DNA of 64,000 nt from Armadillidium nasatum (GCA_009176605.1 SEYY01022062.1:137501-201500); one strand, 5' to 3'; positions 1-19,504 are shown, numbered from the stretch's first letter. Notes: a model not told the origin generated them from the letters alone. Translations and numbers: made by a program.

Positions 1-616
1 CTTCGCTTTCATAAACAGTGTTCAAAATTAATGAATTTAATGCGAGACATTCATTCTTGAGAATTATCATGGAGTTTGATATATAAAAATCAAAACATAA
101 TGGAATTATAGATACAAGAAATATGACCAAAGTCGTATGCATCCAAACAATAGGAGCAAGCACACTCGGAAATAACAATAGAACCATTGTGTTAACAGAA
201 TATCCAAAAACAATATAGAAAGTTAGGATAACGAAGATAAGTATATGATTTAGATTAATAAAGTTTCTTCTGTTTTTCATTTTTGCTTCGTAGAGTTTCA
301 TTTTAGCTTGATTGGTGAAACGGTTTCGAAGCAAATTTGCGTAAAATACGTAAAAACTACTTGTGCATAATTGGTTGACTCCTATTGTATACAGACGCGT
401 CCGATTGTAAGCAATATTTATCAAAATATTGATAAAAATGAAAAAGAAAAAGGAAATGAAAATAATATGCGTCAAAACAAGTTTTATAAGATACTGAAAC
501 TCATAAAAGTTCGACTTATCCTTAATTTTAGGAGCTTTTCTTAAGATTCTCAGTCCAAACAATTCGTACATCAATGGAAAGATTTTAAGGTTAGCAAAAA
601 TCTTTAGAATCTCCAT
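1..616 (-). CDS. partial multi-pass membrane protein, gustatory-receptor-like (N-terminal half)
   Basis: An uninterrupted reading frame starts at an ATG at 616 on the minus strand and is still open at the window edge (about 205 codons). It begins [21 protein letters not shown] see four hydrophobic spans: about residues 45-70 ([20 protein letters not shown]), 75-95, 130-155 and 160-185, separated by a basic loop ([18 protein letters not shown]). The piece after the fourth span contains ALNSLI, resembling the LN motif in the second intracellular loop of insect and crustacean gustatory receptors (7TM_7 family). A short N-terminus before TM1 and a single long coding exon also fit that family. The C-terminal half, with the diagnostic TYhhhhhQF motif, lies outside the window, so the family call is tentative. 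A TA array starts 25 bases upstream of the ATG. Confidence 0.5.
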   Translation of the reverse strand, partial: MEILKIFANLKIFPLMYELFGLRILRKAPKIKDKSNFYEFQYLIKLVLTHIIFISFFFFIFINILINIAYNRTRLYTIGVNQLCTSSFYVFYANLLRNRFTNQAKMKLYEAKMKNRRNFINLNHILIFVILTFYIVFGYSVNTMVLLLFPSVLAPIVWMHTTLVIFLVSIIPLCFDFYISNSMIILKNECLALNSLILNTVYESE

Positions 617-635
617 ATTTATCTGTTTATAGGTT

Positions 636-2257
<1,622 letters not shown>

Positions 2258-2344
<87 letters not shown>
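2258..2344. repeat. (TA)n microsatellite
   Basis: TA array between the right terminus of the mariner-type element and a tRNA-like foldback. Confidence 0.98.
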
Positions 2345-2346
<2 letters not shown>

Positions 2347-2588
2347 CTAATCTGCTAATGGGGATTCGATCCCTGACCTTTAAGATGGTAAGTCAAAGCG
2401 CTAACAACCACACCACGAAGGTACAAAAGGAAATCACATTCGAGGAAGCTCATGAACAGCCGCCATGCAGACAGTCTCAAAGGACCTCCCCGACCTCGCT
2501 CGGATGTGGGGCAGCTGGTTAGTTACTATCCTGCTTTGACTTACCATCGTAAAGATCAGGGATCAAATCCCCATTAGCAGATTAGAAA
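2344..2588. repeat. tRNA-like inverted-repeat (foldback) element
   Basis: The 55-base arms 2344-2398 and 2534-2588 are inverted copies differing at about four positions. Each arm includes a tRNA-style B box (minus strand GGATCGAATCC; plus strand GGGATCAAATCC) preceded by A-box-like sequence, so two tRNA-like heads face outward around a GC-richer centre. Likely two oppositely oriented tRNA-derived SINE copies or a dedicated foldback element. It is set between two TA arrays. Confidence 0.7.
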
Positions 2589-2626
2589 TTTTTTAAATTT
2601 CATTCCCACGGTTTATGTGATTTTCA

Positions 2627-3631
<1,005 letters not shown>

Positions 3632-4704
3632 CAACTCTAAGCCAAAGGTTCAGTCTTGAAAAGTCCACAAGAAACACTCTCCAATATTCCCAAATAACAT
3701 TCCTTAGAGTGTTTAACTAATCAATTAATTGATAAATATAACTATACGAACAAAAGTAATTTCTATCAATGTAAACAAAATTTGTTAATTTAATTGGTAA
3801 ATATTATTAGACATACTTATACCAAACTTGAAACTTAATAATTTATTGATTTTTAATAAATTATTCTAGGACTTTTAATCAGTAATATTTTTTTTTTATA
3901 AAAAATTTATGAAGATTATTACATTCTTATGGTATTTGAGTTCTTGGATTTATGGAATCCTTTAAGAATCTTAAAGACCTATTATGAATTTTGACCGTGA
4001 AACGCTCTAATTTACAACTCTTCTCCATTCGGGGAATTCGTAAAACATCGTCGAGAATTAAATTTGAAGAACTACTGTACCATAGTTTGTAGCTGTACCC
4101 AAGATTATAAAATATACATCTTGACCAGCTCACATACTCAAGTCGGCGATGCTCTTTTCAAGAAATGAATTTATGATACGACAAAGGAGAGAGCTTATTG
4201 TCATTGTGAAACTTGAATGTCGATCTAAATGACAACTTAAGACTTTTTAGCTTAAACAATAACAAAAAATTACTTCAGCTAAATTACATGAATATTAATA
4301 CATTAAATAAAGGCTGCAATTTAAAATATTCTCTTTAAGTGAAAGAATGAAACTATTCATTATTAATTTACAATGGCTATTAGGCCGAAATGAAAGAGCT
4401 TTATGAAGTGAAAGAAACGTAACTCTTACTGTAAAGACATTGGGTATATGTGGAATAACAAGTGTGTTTCACCGTCAAGATTCTTTAAAAATTTTGAAGA
4501 TTCTTAAAGAAAAGTATTCCACGAATCAAGATCTTTAAATCCTGGTATATCAATATTATGCTCTCTGTAGAAAATAAAAGATATAAATTTACGGGAGTGT
4601 TGCATTAAAACCTGAATTTACATCCTTCTACAGGGAATTTTGAAAGAACTGCAGCGAAAATTTTCAAGAATCTTGATTTTCATGAAACACTTCTCTGCAA
4701 AAAA
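3632..4704. other. intergenic, contains copies of an unnamed MITE-like end sequence
   Basis: No gene recognised. A motif of about 70 bases is present at 3948-4010 (plus), 4465-4550 (minus) and again at 5195-5277 (plus). It has the form GATTCATGGAA, then AAGAATCTT repeats, then a GTGAAACAC-like end. Its alternating orientation looks like terminal inverted repeats of nested non-autonomous elements. Confidence 0.45.
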
Positions 4705-5690
4705 AAAAAAAAAAAAAAAAGATATCTGCTGATCAATATAAACAAATAAACAATGAAAATGTATATACAAATTTAATTAAATCAATCAGTTAATTACCTT
4801 AAACAATCAATAAATTTAATCAATAACAGAGAGGGTATGAGTGGAAAATAAAGTAACGTATGAGGCAAATAAATATTTTTAAAAGACTGGCGGCAACCAT
4901 GATTTAAAGTATTGAAACCAATAAAACTAAGAATAATTTATAATATTTTATTTGATTCATTTAAAAACATTAATGGTAAAAAAATGGCCTAAAATAATTA
5001 CTATAGTAACAATTTGTACACAAATCTATTTAAGTAAGAATGTTAACAAAACATATTTATTCTAAGAGAAGGCCTTCGCCTATGTCCTCAATGTTTGTAT
5101 ACATCATGTAACCATTCGAGGTTGCTACGTTTAAAATTTAAAGATATAAATTTTAAAATTCAAATTTTGCTGCAGCAAGTAGAATATTGCTTAGAAGGAT
5201 TTAAAGATTTTTGATTCATGGAACCCTTCAAGAATATTCAAGATCATTTAAGAATCTTGAACTGTGAATCACACTTATCACGTGAAAGTCTGTGCGCGAA
5301 GTAAACAAACATCGAGAAGTTAGGCCAGGCCTTCTTTTAGAATAAATACCTATTTAAAACTTTCTAAGTCAAATGCATCTGCATGAAAATTATTATACGT
5401 AGTTATTTTAGGCTTTCTTCTGATCACTAAATTTGTTATAAATGAAGCAGATTAATAATGATCATCACTAATTCATATTTTCATTGGTTTGGAATTAGAA
5501 CTTTCAAATGCATTTAATCATTGCTATTGCCGAAGTCTTTTAGAAATCTTTGCTTAACACTTAAGTTTCTTCATTTTTCTACCTATGTCCTTCCTGATAT
5601 TGATTAAATCAATTGATTGCTTAATTGACTTATAAAATGAGAATTATGTTTGTTTATATAGGATAGCTGATAATTTTTTTTCCTTTTTAC
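4705..5690. repeat. unnamed foldback repeat with ~380-bp arms
   Basis: The segment about 4705-5095, reverse-complemented, aligns by eye with about 5325-5690. Shared landmarks are GGCCTTCT near one end, TTTAGGC, AATCATTGC/ATCATGGTTGC, and a closing TTGTTTATAT followed by GATCAGC or GATAGC. A third copy lies at about 61675-62065 in plus orientation. The unit is therefore a dispersed repeat and here forms an inverted pair with a 230-bp spacer. No coding capacity or known family recognised. Confidence 0.55.
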
Positions 5691-7010
<1,320 letters not shown>

Positions 7011-7069
7011 CAGAAACTTATCCCATATGATAAATTAAAATCTGATTTTAATTCAGATTTTGTTTTAAA

Positions 7070-7188
7070 ATGGAACTACTACAAGAAAATAATACTTGTG
7101 GACAGACTCTTCTGAGACTTGTTGCACGAGGCAATTCCATTCTTGCTGAGATTATGAGGTTGTCTAATTACATACCTCCTGAATTTAG
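7070..7188 (+). CDS. WASHC5: WASHC5 exon 1 (first coding)
   Basis: Encodes MELLQENNTCGQ through YIPPEFR. The donor GTCAGT follows at 7189, leaving two bases of a split codon. An ATT array begins 11 bases into the intron, and reading through it would give a false poly-isoleucine tail. Confidence 0.93.
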
Positions 7189-7196
7189 GTCAGTTG

Positions 7197-7199
<3 letters not shown>

Positions 7200-7271
<72 letters not shown>

Positions 7272-7272
7272 T
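7200..7272. repeat. (ATT)n microsatellite
   Basis: Trinucleotide array starting just after the exon 1 donor. Confidence 0.95.
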
Positions 7273-7317
7273 ATTATTATTTTTCCTGTAAATTTAAGTA
7301 CTGTAACTGTTTAACAG

Positions 7318-7420
7318 ACTGGAGACAAAATCTGATATTCAGAAATATGGAGATGTTATTCTAGACTTCTCTTATTTCAAAACTCCATCAGTATTTGATA
7401 AGAAAATTGAAGAATCACAG
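7318..7420 (+). CDS. WASHC5: WASHC5 exon 2
   Basis: Encodes LETKSDIQKYGDVILDFSYF to KIEESQ, matching the conserved QQKYGDIIFDFSYF block. Acceptor AACAG, donor GTTAGT. The split arginine codon from exon 1 is completed correctly; the exon ends in phase 0. Confidence 0.94.
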
Positions 7421-7789
7421 GTTAGTAAGCAGATTTTAGCAAATTTTGTGAAATTTTGAATGCAGTATGTAATATCTTTTTTAGCCTCAAGTAAATCATT
7501 TTTGAAAGTATAATATTATTTCCAGATTTTAAAATTTTTTAACTTATTTAAACTTAATATTTAATATTGTAGTTATGATAATTATTTTTATGTTTAGAAC
7601 AACTTTCATATTTACTACTATTAGTGTTTGGAAAAATTTTGTTTGAGTTACCAGGTTGCATATGAATTTTGCCTAACTTTGATCACCTATAATGTTATTC
7701 ATATGGGTAAAAGAGTCATGTTTAATTAGGAAAGCTATATAATATTTCCAGTTTTTATTTTGTTTCTTTTCACTGTTGTTTACTATTAG
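7421..7789. other. WASHC5 intron 2
   Basis: 369 bp, AT-rich, no element recognised. Confidence 0.7.
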
Positions 7790-7981
7790 ACTCTATCAGA
7801 TTTAGATGAAGAAATCAGAGAAAGCCATGGAACAATTTTAGGAAGAATATATACAGCCTTTGAAAGTATTTATAGGTACATAATTGATTTGCTTACATTT
7901 CTTCAAGATTTATCTGAAGGAGTTTACATACAAAAATCACTTGAGAATGTTATTGTTGATGAGGATGGAAAACAGTTAATG
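7790..7981 (+). CDS. WASHC5: WASHC5 exon 3
   Basis: Encodes TLSDLDEEIRESHGTILGRI to VDEDGKQLM, aligning with the DLDEEFRENN and GVYIQQTLE blocks of strumpellin. Sixty-four codons, phase 0 at both ends, donor GTAAAG. Confidence 0.94.
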
Positions 7982-8120
7982 GTAAAGTATCTGCTAAATT
8001 TTAATTGTATTTTAAATATTTTTGCTCTATATTTCAGTAATTTGTTGTAGTTATAATGAATATATATTCATATAACCTAACAGGTTATAACTTGTCTAAA
8101 GAACATTGTATTTAAAACAG

Positions 8121-8341
8121 TGTGAAGCATTGTATCTCTATGGCACTATGCTATTAGTAGTTGAAGCACTCTTTCCAGGAATTATAAGGGAGAGAATCAT
8201 TGTTGCCTTCCATAGACATATTGGATTAAGGGGGGCCAAAGAAACTAACATTGATGATGTATGCAAACTTCTAAGGTCTACTGGATATTCTTTTACTCCC
8301 GGCTCCAAAAGACCTCAAAATTATCCAGAAAATTATTTCAG
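8121..8341 (+). CDS. WASHC5: WASHC5 exon 4
   Basis: Encodes CEALYLYGTMLLVVEALFPG to PQNYPENYF and includes the near-invariant CKLLRSTGYS block. Acceptor AAACAG; donor GTAATA, leaving two bases that exon 5 completes to serine. Confidence 0.95.
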
Positions 8342-10314
8342 GTAATATATATACCGGTATATATATAGTAAAAATATATATATATTTTGCATAATAACTG
8401 AGCTTTATTCTGTCGAAGATTTGTAAATCTAATTTCAATTTTCAATATTTTAGATTTCCTGGTGATACTGTTTCGTATCTTATTTATGGTCCTGTGTCTT
8501 AGAGGACAATCTTGTGTGATTGACTCTCAGAATGACATAAAGTTTTGATAGAGTATGGACTTTGGCTTTGCTCTCTAAGCTACCTCCGTGCTTCCTCTTT
8601 CACTCTGCTCAATCTTGTCTACTTTTCTTTCAAATTTTTTTATTGGAGAGAGTTCCCAGTCACTAGTGGTCTGGGTTCTGATTTTCCCTTTAGCTATTCG
8701 TTTTCATAAACAACTTCTGTTGCTTCTCCAACTCTATACTTTCCTGTGCCGAAGACTTTGCACTCTATTCTTCTGTTTATCTCAATTACTTTTGCTACTA
8801 GAGTGCCTTTCGTCAACTTCCATTTTATTCCTACAGATCTGAATAGGGAATTCTAATAAAGATAAGAGAGTTGGACAGATAAATGATTAAAATGAGTAAA
8901 GTTTTACCAGAAGAGATAAGAATATGTGGAAATCCTTATCACACACAACCCTTCTCAAAGAAAAGTGTGTGTGTATGTGTGATTAAAAAGTTCGGTTGAA
9001 CAGTGTCCATTGTTTTGTGATATTAAAAGGAAGGGCAACAGTGCGTGTACTAGAAAAAGATTTCGGTCAGTGAGTTGATGAGACGAAAGTATTAGAGTCC
9101 TCCTGATGAAGAAGAGATGGTGTGGAATGACCCCAAATGTGTGTTATATAAGTCTACACTGTACAAAAGGGACAGACATTGACTCTATACTTTGCAAGTA
9201 ATGGGATAATAGCTTGAAAAATTTTGAAATGTGCGTTAGATACTTTAATCTTTCAGAAACTGGTTTAGTGGGAATCGTTATGTAATTCTACCAAGAAAAT
9301 TATTTATTAAAAGAAATTTCGTTCATATTAAGAACATACAAATGAAAAAATCTTGTTTTTGAAGATTGTAATAGTTTTATGGAAAATTACTTAAAGAAGC
9401 GAATTTTTAAGTCATCGAATACAACTGTTTTCTCATTCCCAGTTATGTAGATACTGATACTGGAGGAAAATAGAGGTCAGTTGTTTTAAAGTTACCCTCA
9501 TAACCAGTTATCTGCTGTTAGAGAGATTTTTTTTTTCAATATAAAACTCATCTTTCTTAAATTCGAAATGTTTTATGATTATAACTTTTTCACTGTATCC
9601 AACTATAGCTACTCCCAAAATTTTTTTATTTGCCTTAGCTTAAGCTCCACCCAAAAATTTAGTTTCTTTTCGGGGATCCAACTTGAACTCTGCAGCTCTT
9701 CTTTGCACGTCTTTAGACATTGTTAATACTTTTATTTACATATGAATTATTATCCAATAACCAGTTTGTAATATTTTCGTAATGTGATATTTTTTTCAGT
9801 ATTCAGACTGGAAAGTAAAATTCTATATCTGGTGTTCCACTTACATATATGTCAGATAATACATTTCTAAGATTCCAGTTAGTTAATCGAATAGTATTTG
9901 TAGTTTGGAAAACTAAAAAAAAAATGGATATTTTTTGACTAAAAAGTTTGTGATAAGATGTTGAGATGGTTTGGAAATGGGACAGATCAAAAGATGTGTT
10001 TTTAACTTAGACTCTTATAGGATCATTTATTTAGAACAAAATAATTAAAGAAACTATATTTTGTACAGTCTTTTTAAAAGTACTTTTTAATTAAAATTCT
10101 TTCTTTTTGTGACTTTTTTTTTCTACAGCATTTATTAGGTAGAAATATTTCTTTCTCCTTTTTCCTTGGTATTAAGTATTAAATTTGACTTTTTTTTAAA
10201 TATATTTTCTTACAAATTTTTTTTTTCTTTTCCATGAATATATTATTATTTATTCTTGACATGATCTATTTAGACAGTAACATTGAAATTTAATAATAAT
10301 AATAATAATAAGAA

Positions 10315-10383
<69 letters not shown>

Positions 10384-10418
10384 AGTATTATTATATATTA
10401 TTATTATTTATTTTTCAG
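8342..10418. other. WASHC5 intron 4
   Basis: About 2.1 kb. It contains poly-T runs and an ATT array against the exon 5 acceptor (about 10310-10410). The part 8450-9250 is GC-richer with a (TG) run near 8965, but I recognise no gene or family in it. Confidence 0.6.
10310..10410. repeat. (ATT)n microsatellite
   Basis: Imperfect trinucleotide array ending at the exon 5 acceptor. Confidence 0.93.
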
Positions 10419-10491
10419 TCGAATAAAAATTCCAGAAAATTATGTTGAGCTAGTGGTGGGTTACTTAAGATCTGACGATATATATCATCAG
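10419..10491 (+). CDS. WASHC5: WASHC5 exon 5
   Basis: Short exon encoding SRIKIPENYVELVVGYLRSD to DIYHQ, matching the family block VIGRLRSDDIYNQ. ATT arrays sit on both sides. Confidence 0.93.
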
Positions 10492-10501
10492 GTAAGGAAT
10501 G

Positions 10502-10564
<63 letters not shown>

Positions 10565-10566
10565 GT
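10502..10566. repeat. (ATT)n microsatellite
   Basis: Array starting 11 bases after the exon 5 end. Confidence 0.95.
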
Positions 10567-11089
10567 GTAAAAAGTTTTTAAAAGTAGCGGATAATTATCT
10601 TAGTTTAAAATTAATGGGAAAAAATTTGAACGTTTCATTTGAAAAAAGAAAAAAAAATTTTTCTTTGAGTGAATTTTTCACCGCATTATATTTTTAATCG
10701 TTAAAAATAATCAGAAAATATTGCTGACATACACTTGCTTAAGCGTTTTCAAAAACTTGATAATGTCTTTGATTATTTTGTTGCTATGTTGAAAGTTTGT
10801 ATCTTCATGTTTTGTTTTCTTTTTTTTTCTGGTAAATGCTTTAATATATCTCTATTTTAAATATGTTTATTGAAATTTTCTTTTAAGCACTGATATTGGT
10901 AATGTAAAAGTCTGAAGTTGAAGTTAGTTAGATGTAGTGTAAAATATACATTATCTCATTGCAATAATTTTTTTTTTTTTTTTTTTTTATGATTCCTTTT
11001 TTTGTTTTTTGTTTTTAATATTTTTATTGAAAATTCACCTTTTTAAGTTAATTTAAATAATTAATATTATTATTGATGACATGTTTCAG
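10567..11089. other. WASHC5 intron 5, remainder
   Basis: AT-rich with long T runs near 10970-10990; no element recognised. Confidence 0.6.
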
Positions 11090-11335
11090 GTTCAAGCATA
11101 TCCACATCCTGATCATCGATCTACAGCGTTGGCTACTCAAGGTGGAATGTTGTACGTTTGTTTATTCTTCGTTCCATCCACTCTGCACAATCACAATTCA
11201 CGAATGCGCGAAATTGTGGACAAATTTTTTTCTGATAACTGGGTTATAAGTTATTATATGGGGAGAACTGTTAATCTTGTGGATTCTTGGGATTCATACA
11301 AAGCTGCAAAACAGGCTTTGAACAATACATTAGAG
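11090..11335 (+). CDS. WASHC5: WASHC5 exon 6
   Basis: Encodes [20 protein letters not shown] to KQALNNTLE. It holds the highly conserved [16 protein letters not shown] and [15 protein letters not shown] blocks. Eighty-two codons, phase 0. Confidence 0.96.
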
Positions 11336-11478
11336 GTATTCGTAAATTTATGATCTAGTGATATTTGTACAAAATTTATTAATCTTACATATTTCTTTAA
11401 ATATTAATTTATGATAGACATTTTTAAATTTCGTTTTTTAAAATAATAATATTATTATTATCATTATTATTTTTGCAG

Positions 11479-11721
11479 AATAGTAATATAAAAGAAAAGT
11501 CCTTAAACCAAGGCTCACTTATCAATAAATTGGTGAAGCAAACGGACCAGATCCTGGCGGATGGACACCTAAATGAAATGAAGGTTCTTGATCATAGTGG
11601 TAAAATTTTGAATCTTTTGAGGCAGTGTAATGTCGTGCTGAGGTGGGTCATTCTTCATACCTCCAGTCTTGCTATAGCTGGAGGGGAGCAGAACAAAAAG
11701 TGTCAATCTTTAAGGCAGTTG
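11479..11721 (+). CDS. WASHC5: WASHC5 exon 7
   Basis: Encodes NSNIKEKSLNQGSLINKLVK to CQSLRQL, including LLRQCNVVLRWVILHT, which aligns with human LRDCNVAIRWLMLHT. Acceptor TTGCAG, donor GTACGA, phase 0. Confidence 0.94.
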
Positions 11722-11777
11722 GTACGATTATAAGTTATAAATAGTTTTATTTTTCACATTATTTTGACAACTATAAT

Positions 11778-11781
11778 AATA

Positions 11782-11862
<81 letters not shown>
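11778..11862. repeat. (ATT)n microsatellite
   Basis: Array just upstream of the exon 8 acceptor. Confidence 0.95.
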
Positions 11863-11875
11863 TCACTGATTTCAG

Positions 11876-11986
11876 GTAATGACAGAAATGAAATTCAATG
11901 CACTAAATGTCTTCCAGCTGTTACTAAATACATCAATTTTAGAATTATCTCTGTCAGAAACGTTCAAGAAATTAATTGCAGAGAAG
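11876..11986 (+). CDS. WASHC5: WASHC5 exon 8
   Basis: Encodes VMTEMKFNALNVFQLLLNTS to KKLIAEK, matching [20 protein letters not shown]. Trinucleotide arrays flank it on both sides, within about 15 bases of each splice site. Confidence 0.93.
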
Positions 11987-11992
11987 GTACTC

Positions 11993-11993
<1 letters not shown>

Positions 11994-12062
<69 letters not shown>
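11994..12062. repeat. (TTA)n microsatellite
   Basis: Array starting eight bases after the exon 8 end. Confidence 0.95.
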
Positions 12063-12490
12063 TCTGTTTCAAAGTATAACAAGATATTGGAAAAGACGAA
12101 TTTTAAAAGGTTAAAATATCGAGTAAAACGTCAGAATTATTTTATCTCGTTTGTAAATAAGTTGTAGGACCATATTTTATTATTCTATTAAATCTATTTG
12201 AATTATTAAAAGTGTTGGTAAGTGGGAAAAGGTAGGAATTTGCTACTTCTTCACATATACAATCCTCTCTTCTTTTTAGATCAGAGTACTTCTTTTATGG
12301 AATGTTAGATAAGAGATTAGACATGAGATAAGAATATTTTCTCCTATTAGGATAATGATAAAAATGTACTGTAACATTTGAAAATCATGTATGTATGGTG
12401 GCTTTCAAATGTTGCCATCTTTTTACATTAATTATGGTTAGAGATTTTTGGTTAACTCACACTTTTTACAGGATTTAAAATATTTTTCAG
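12063..12490. other. WASHC5 intron 8, remainder
   Basis: About 430 bp of AT-rich sequence; nothing recognised. Confidence 0.6.
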
Positions 12491-12713
12491 GAAAAGAAAT
12501 GGGAATTTTATCGAAGTCGCGCTCATGGACAAATTTTGGAAATAGCTGAAGTTTTTGATGGATCTAGACCTCTTGCTAAAGTGTCTAAAAATGACAAACT
12601 CAATACTTGGTTCAAAGACATTGCGGAACAAATACTTCATTTAAATCTTGAGAATCCTTCAGTTTCATCAAGGAAGATTATTCAGATTATTCAAGCTCTG
12701 AAGGAAGTTAAAG
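12491..12713 (+). CDS. WASHC5: WASHC5 exon 9
   Basis: Encodes EKKWEFYRSRAHGQILEIAE to LKEVK, matching the WEHYKKEG and LADVFSGVKPL blocks. Ends one base into a codon; exon 10 restores aspartate. Confidence 0.94.
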
Positions 12714-13161
12714 GTAATGTCTGTTTCAGGAGTGATAATTTGCTCCATTAAGGGTACAAGTAATTTCCTTTTCCTTACCGGCTGTTCTATATCTGCTGCT
12801 GTCAGTGGTTGCAGTTTATCTTTTAAGCATATTAACTTTGGGGTTCAGAGTTCTATTCTTTGATATTTCCTCTATCAATTGTTTATTAACATCTTGTCAC
12901 TTCATCACCTATGTACTGTCATAAACATAATTCCGCATTACACTATTTATATTTGGGAACTTATTTGAATATTAATTTTATATCAATCATTTTGACCAAC
13001 TCAGAAATGATATATCAGATCAGTACCTCCCCACGTATCTCAAGATTTTAAGAAAAATATCCTTCCTTTTCTCACACGGGTTCAAAAATGAAAAGAAAGT
13101 AGCGAGTCAAACATCTAAGGATTGACTTGTGATTGTATATTTTCTTAATTTTTTTTTTCAG
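12714..13161. other. WASHC5 intron 9
   Basis: 448 bp; no gene or element recognised. Confidence 0.6.
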
Positions 13162-13340
13162 ACTTTCATGATTTGGATTCATTTGCTGGAATAGTCCAAG
13201 CTGTTGAAGAAATTGTTCATGACCTTCAATCTTTAGTTAAAGTTTCAAGTATTAATGACGATGACTTGGTTACCCTTGCACTTATTTCCGATATCTCCTA
13301 TGCTTGGAATTTAATAGAGGATTTCACACAAGTTATGCAA
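13162..13340 (+). CDS. WASHC5: WASHC5 exon 10
   Basis: Encodes [20 protein letters not shown] to IEDFTQVMQ, aligning with GDLSFAWQLIDSFTSIMQ. The donor GTTAGG runs into a TA array six bases later. The exon ends in phase 0. Confidence 0.93.
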
Positions 13341-13344
13341 GTTA

Positions 13345-13497
<153 letters not shown>

Positions 13498-13499
13498 AA

Positions 13500-14327
<828 letters not shown>

Positions 14328-14334
14328 CAATTTT

Positions 14335-14600
14335 GTTTCTGTTTTCTATGCCGTTTGTAACATTTATACCAGCCAACCATCCTATTTTTCCTGCAGTTTG
14401 TTTTACTTATTTTTTTTAGTCTCCTCTGCCGTGAAATAAGGTGTATGTAAATTGTTTCAAGTTTAATTTTGTTCATTTAATTTAGCAAATTTTATGCTTG
14501 TGAAAAATAGTTATTTATTTAATATTTATTTTTATTGTATTCTTATTTTACCAGAAGATGAATATTAAGGATATTAACTTATTTAAATGCCAAGCTCGTC
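14335..14600 (+). mobile_element. Penelope-like terminal repeat, right arm of an inverted pair
   Basis: Reads as the reverse complement of 13500-13775 with moderate divergence. Shared landmarks are TTTTCCTGC, GTGTGTAAA/GTATGTAAA, AAGTTTAATTTT, and TTTTATGCTTGTGAAA, then AGAAGATGA. Confidence 0.6.
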
Positions 14601-14616
14601 ATTACGTTGGCCTTAA

Positions 14617-16089
<1,473 letters not shown>

Positions 16090-16092
16090 AAG

Positions 16093-16261
16093 GACTCTAT
16101 CAAGAAGACTCCTAGTCATGTTGCTCCTTTTGCGAGCTGTGTTCTTAAAGTTATCTTCTGGTCTTGAACTTCCTTTGTTAAGAATAAACCAAGCTAAAAG
16201 TGAAGATCTAATGTCTGTTTCAGCCTATTATTCTGGTCAGCTGGTCAACTATATTAGAAAG
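16093..16261 (+). CDS. WASHC5: WASHC5 exon 11, with a one-base frameshift
   Basis: The first part reads [12 protein letters not shown] in phase 0 from exon 10. The rest, [20 protein letters not shown] to YIRK, is in the next frame. Alignment to human [20 protein letters not shown] shows exactly one surplus base. It lies in the four-T run at 16128-16131; three Ts would give [12 protein letters not shown]. Exon length is 169, one more than the 168 required by flanking phases. The acceptor ATTAAG lacks a pyrimidine tract. Confidence 0.9.
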
Positions 16262-17476
<1,215 letters not shown>

Positions 17477-17488
17477 TTATATTTATAG

Positions 17489-17626
17489 GTTCTCCAGATT
17501 ATTCCTGAAGCAATGTTTAATCTTTTGGAACAAATAATCAAGCTTCAGACTTCCATGATTGAGATTCCAACTCGATTAGACAAAGATAAATTAAAAGATT
17601 TTGCTCAGCTTGATGAAAGATACAAA
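17489..17626 (+). CDS. WASHC5: WASHC5 exon 12
   Basis: Encodes [20 protein letters not shown] to DERYK, matching [20 protein letters not shown] and [17 protein letters not shown]. Forty-six codons, phase 0. Confidence 0.95.
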
Positions 17627-18826
<1,200 letters not shown>

Positions 18827-18835
18827 GGTACATAG

Positions 18836-19019
18836 ATGGCCGAACTAACACAAAGAGTTGGCGTGTTGGCAGAGGGAATATCAAAGATGAAAAGAAACTC
18901 TTGTTGGTGTTGTTCAGATTGATCCGAGAAAACTTTTAGATGAAGGTGTTCGAAGAGAACTAGTTCGACAAGTGGCTACTTCTCTTCATCATGGTTTCGT
19001 TTTTAATCAGAAAGGCAAG
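18836..19019 (+). CDS. WASHC5: WASHC5 exon 13, with a one-base frameshift
   Basis: Begins [19 protein letters not shown] in phase 0. The continuation [20 protein letters not shown] to VFNQKGK is one frame over. Family alignment ([20 protein letters not shown]) requires [11 protein letters not shown], obtained if the four-A run at 18890-18893 had three As. Exon length 184 is one more than phase demands. Acceptor ACATAG, donor GTAATT. Confidence 0.9.
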
Positions 19020-19351
19020 GTAATTAAAAATTAAAGTCTCTAGAGTTATTTTTAGTAAAATAATTCTTTTTTTTTTTTAAAGAAAATATATCGTTGGGGG
19101 AAAAAACTTTATTGTTTACTTTTTATTTGTTTTTTGTCTTTCAATAAAGTTAGCTTCATTATTGTAATGCTTTTATTAAGTTTTCTTTCCATTTCTCTCG
19201 GGATTAATAGAGTAAAAATAATTTATTGAATAAACTTCTTGCCTCCTGTAAATTTCATTATCTATTTTTTTTTCTTATTTCCCCAATGTTATGGACATTG
19301 GACATTATACTTTGCAAATTTCATGTTTTGTTTTTCGTTTTAAACTTACAG
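19020..19351. other. WASHC5 intron 13
   Basis: 332 bp of T-rich intron sequence; nothing recognised. Confidence 0.6.
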
Positions 19352-19504
19352 GGAAATGATTTGAAGAAACGTTTAGAAATTGTTGGTCGACAAATGAAAG
19401 GCTTTCAAACATCTTTTGAGTACATTCAAGACTACATTAATACATATGGACTAAAGATGTGGCAAGAGGAAATGACAAGAATTATTAATTATAATGTTGA
19501 GCAG
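19352..19504 (+). CDS. WASHC5: WASHC5 exon 14
   Basis: Encodes [20 protein letters not shown] to INYNVEQ, including [20 protein letters not shown], near-identical to the human block. Fifty-one codons, phase 0. Confidence 0.96.

Noticed and set aside
7070-7291. 73-codon ORF as a stand-alone small protein
   Set aside because: It is WASHC5 exon 1 read through its donor into an ATT array.
18836-18838. ATG at exon 13 start as an alternative WASHC5 start
   Set aside because: Alignment shows the methionine is internal, continuing YK from exon 12 in phase 0.
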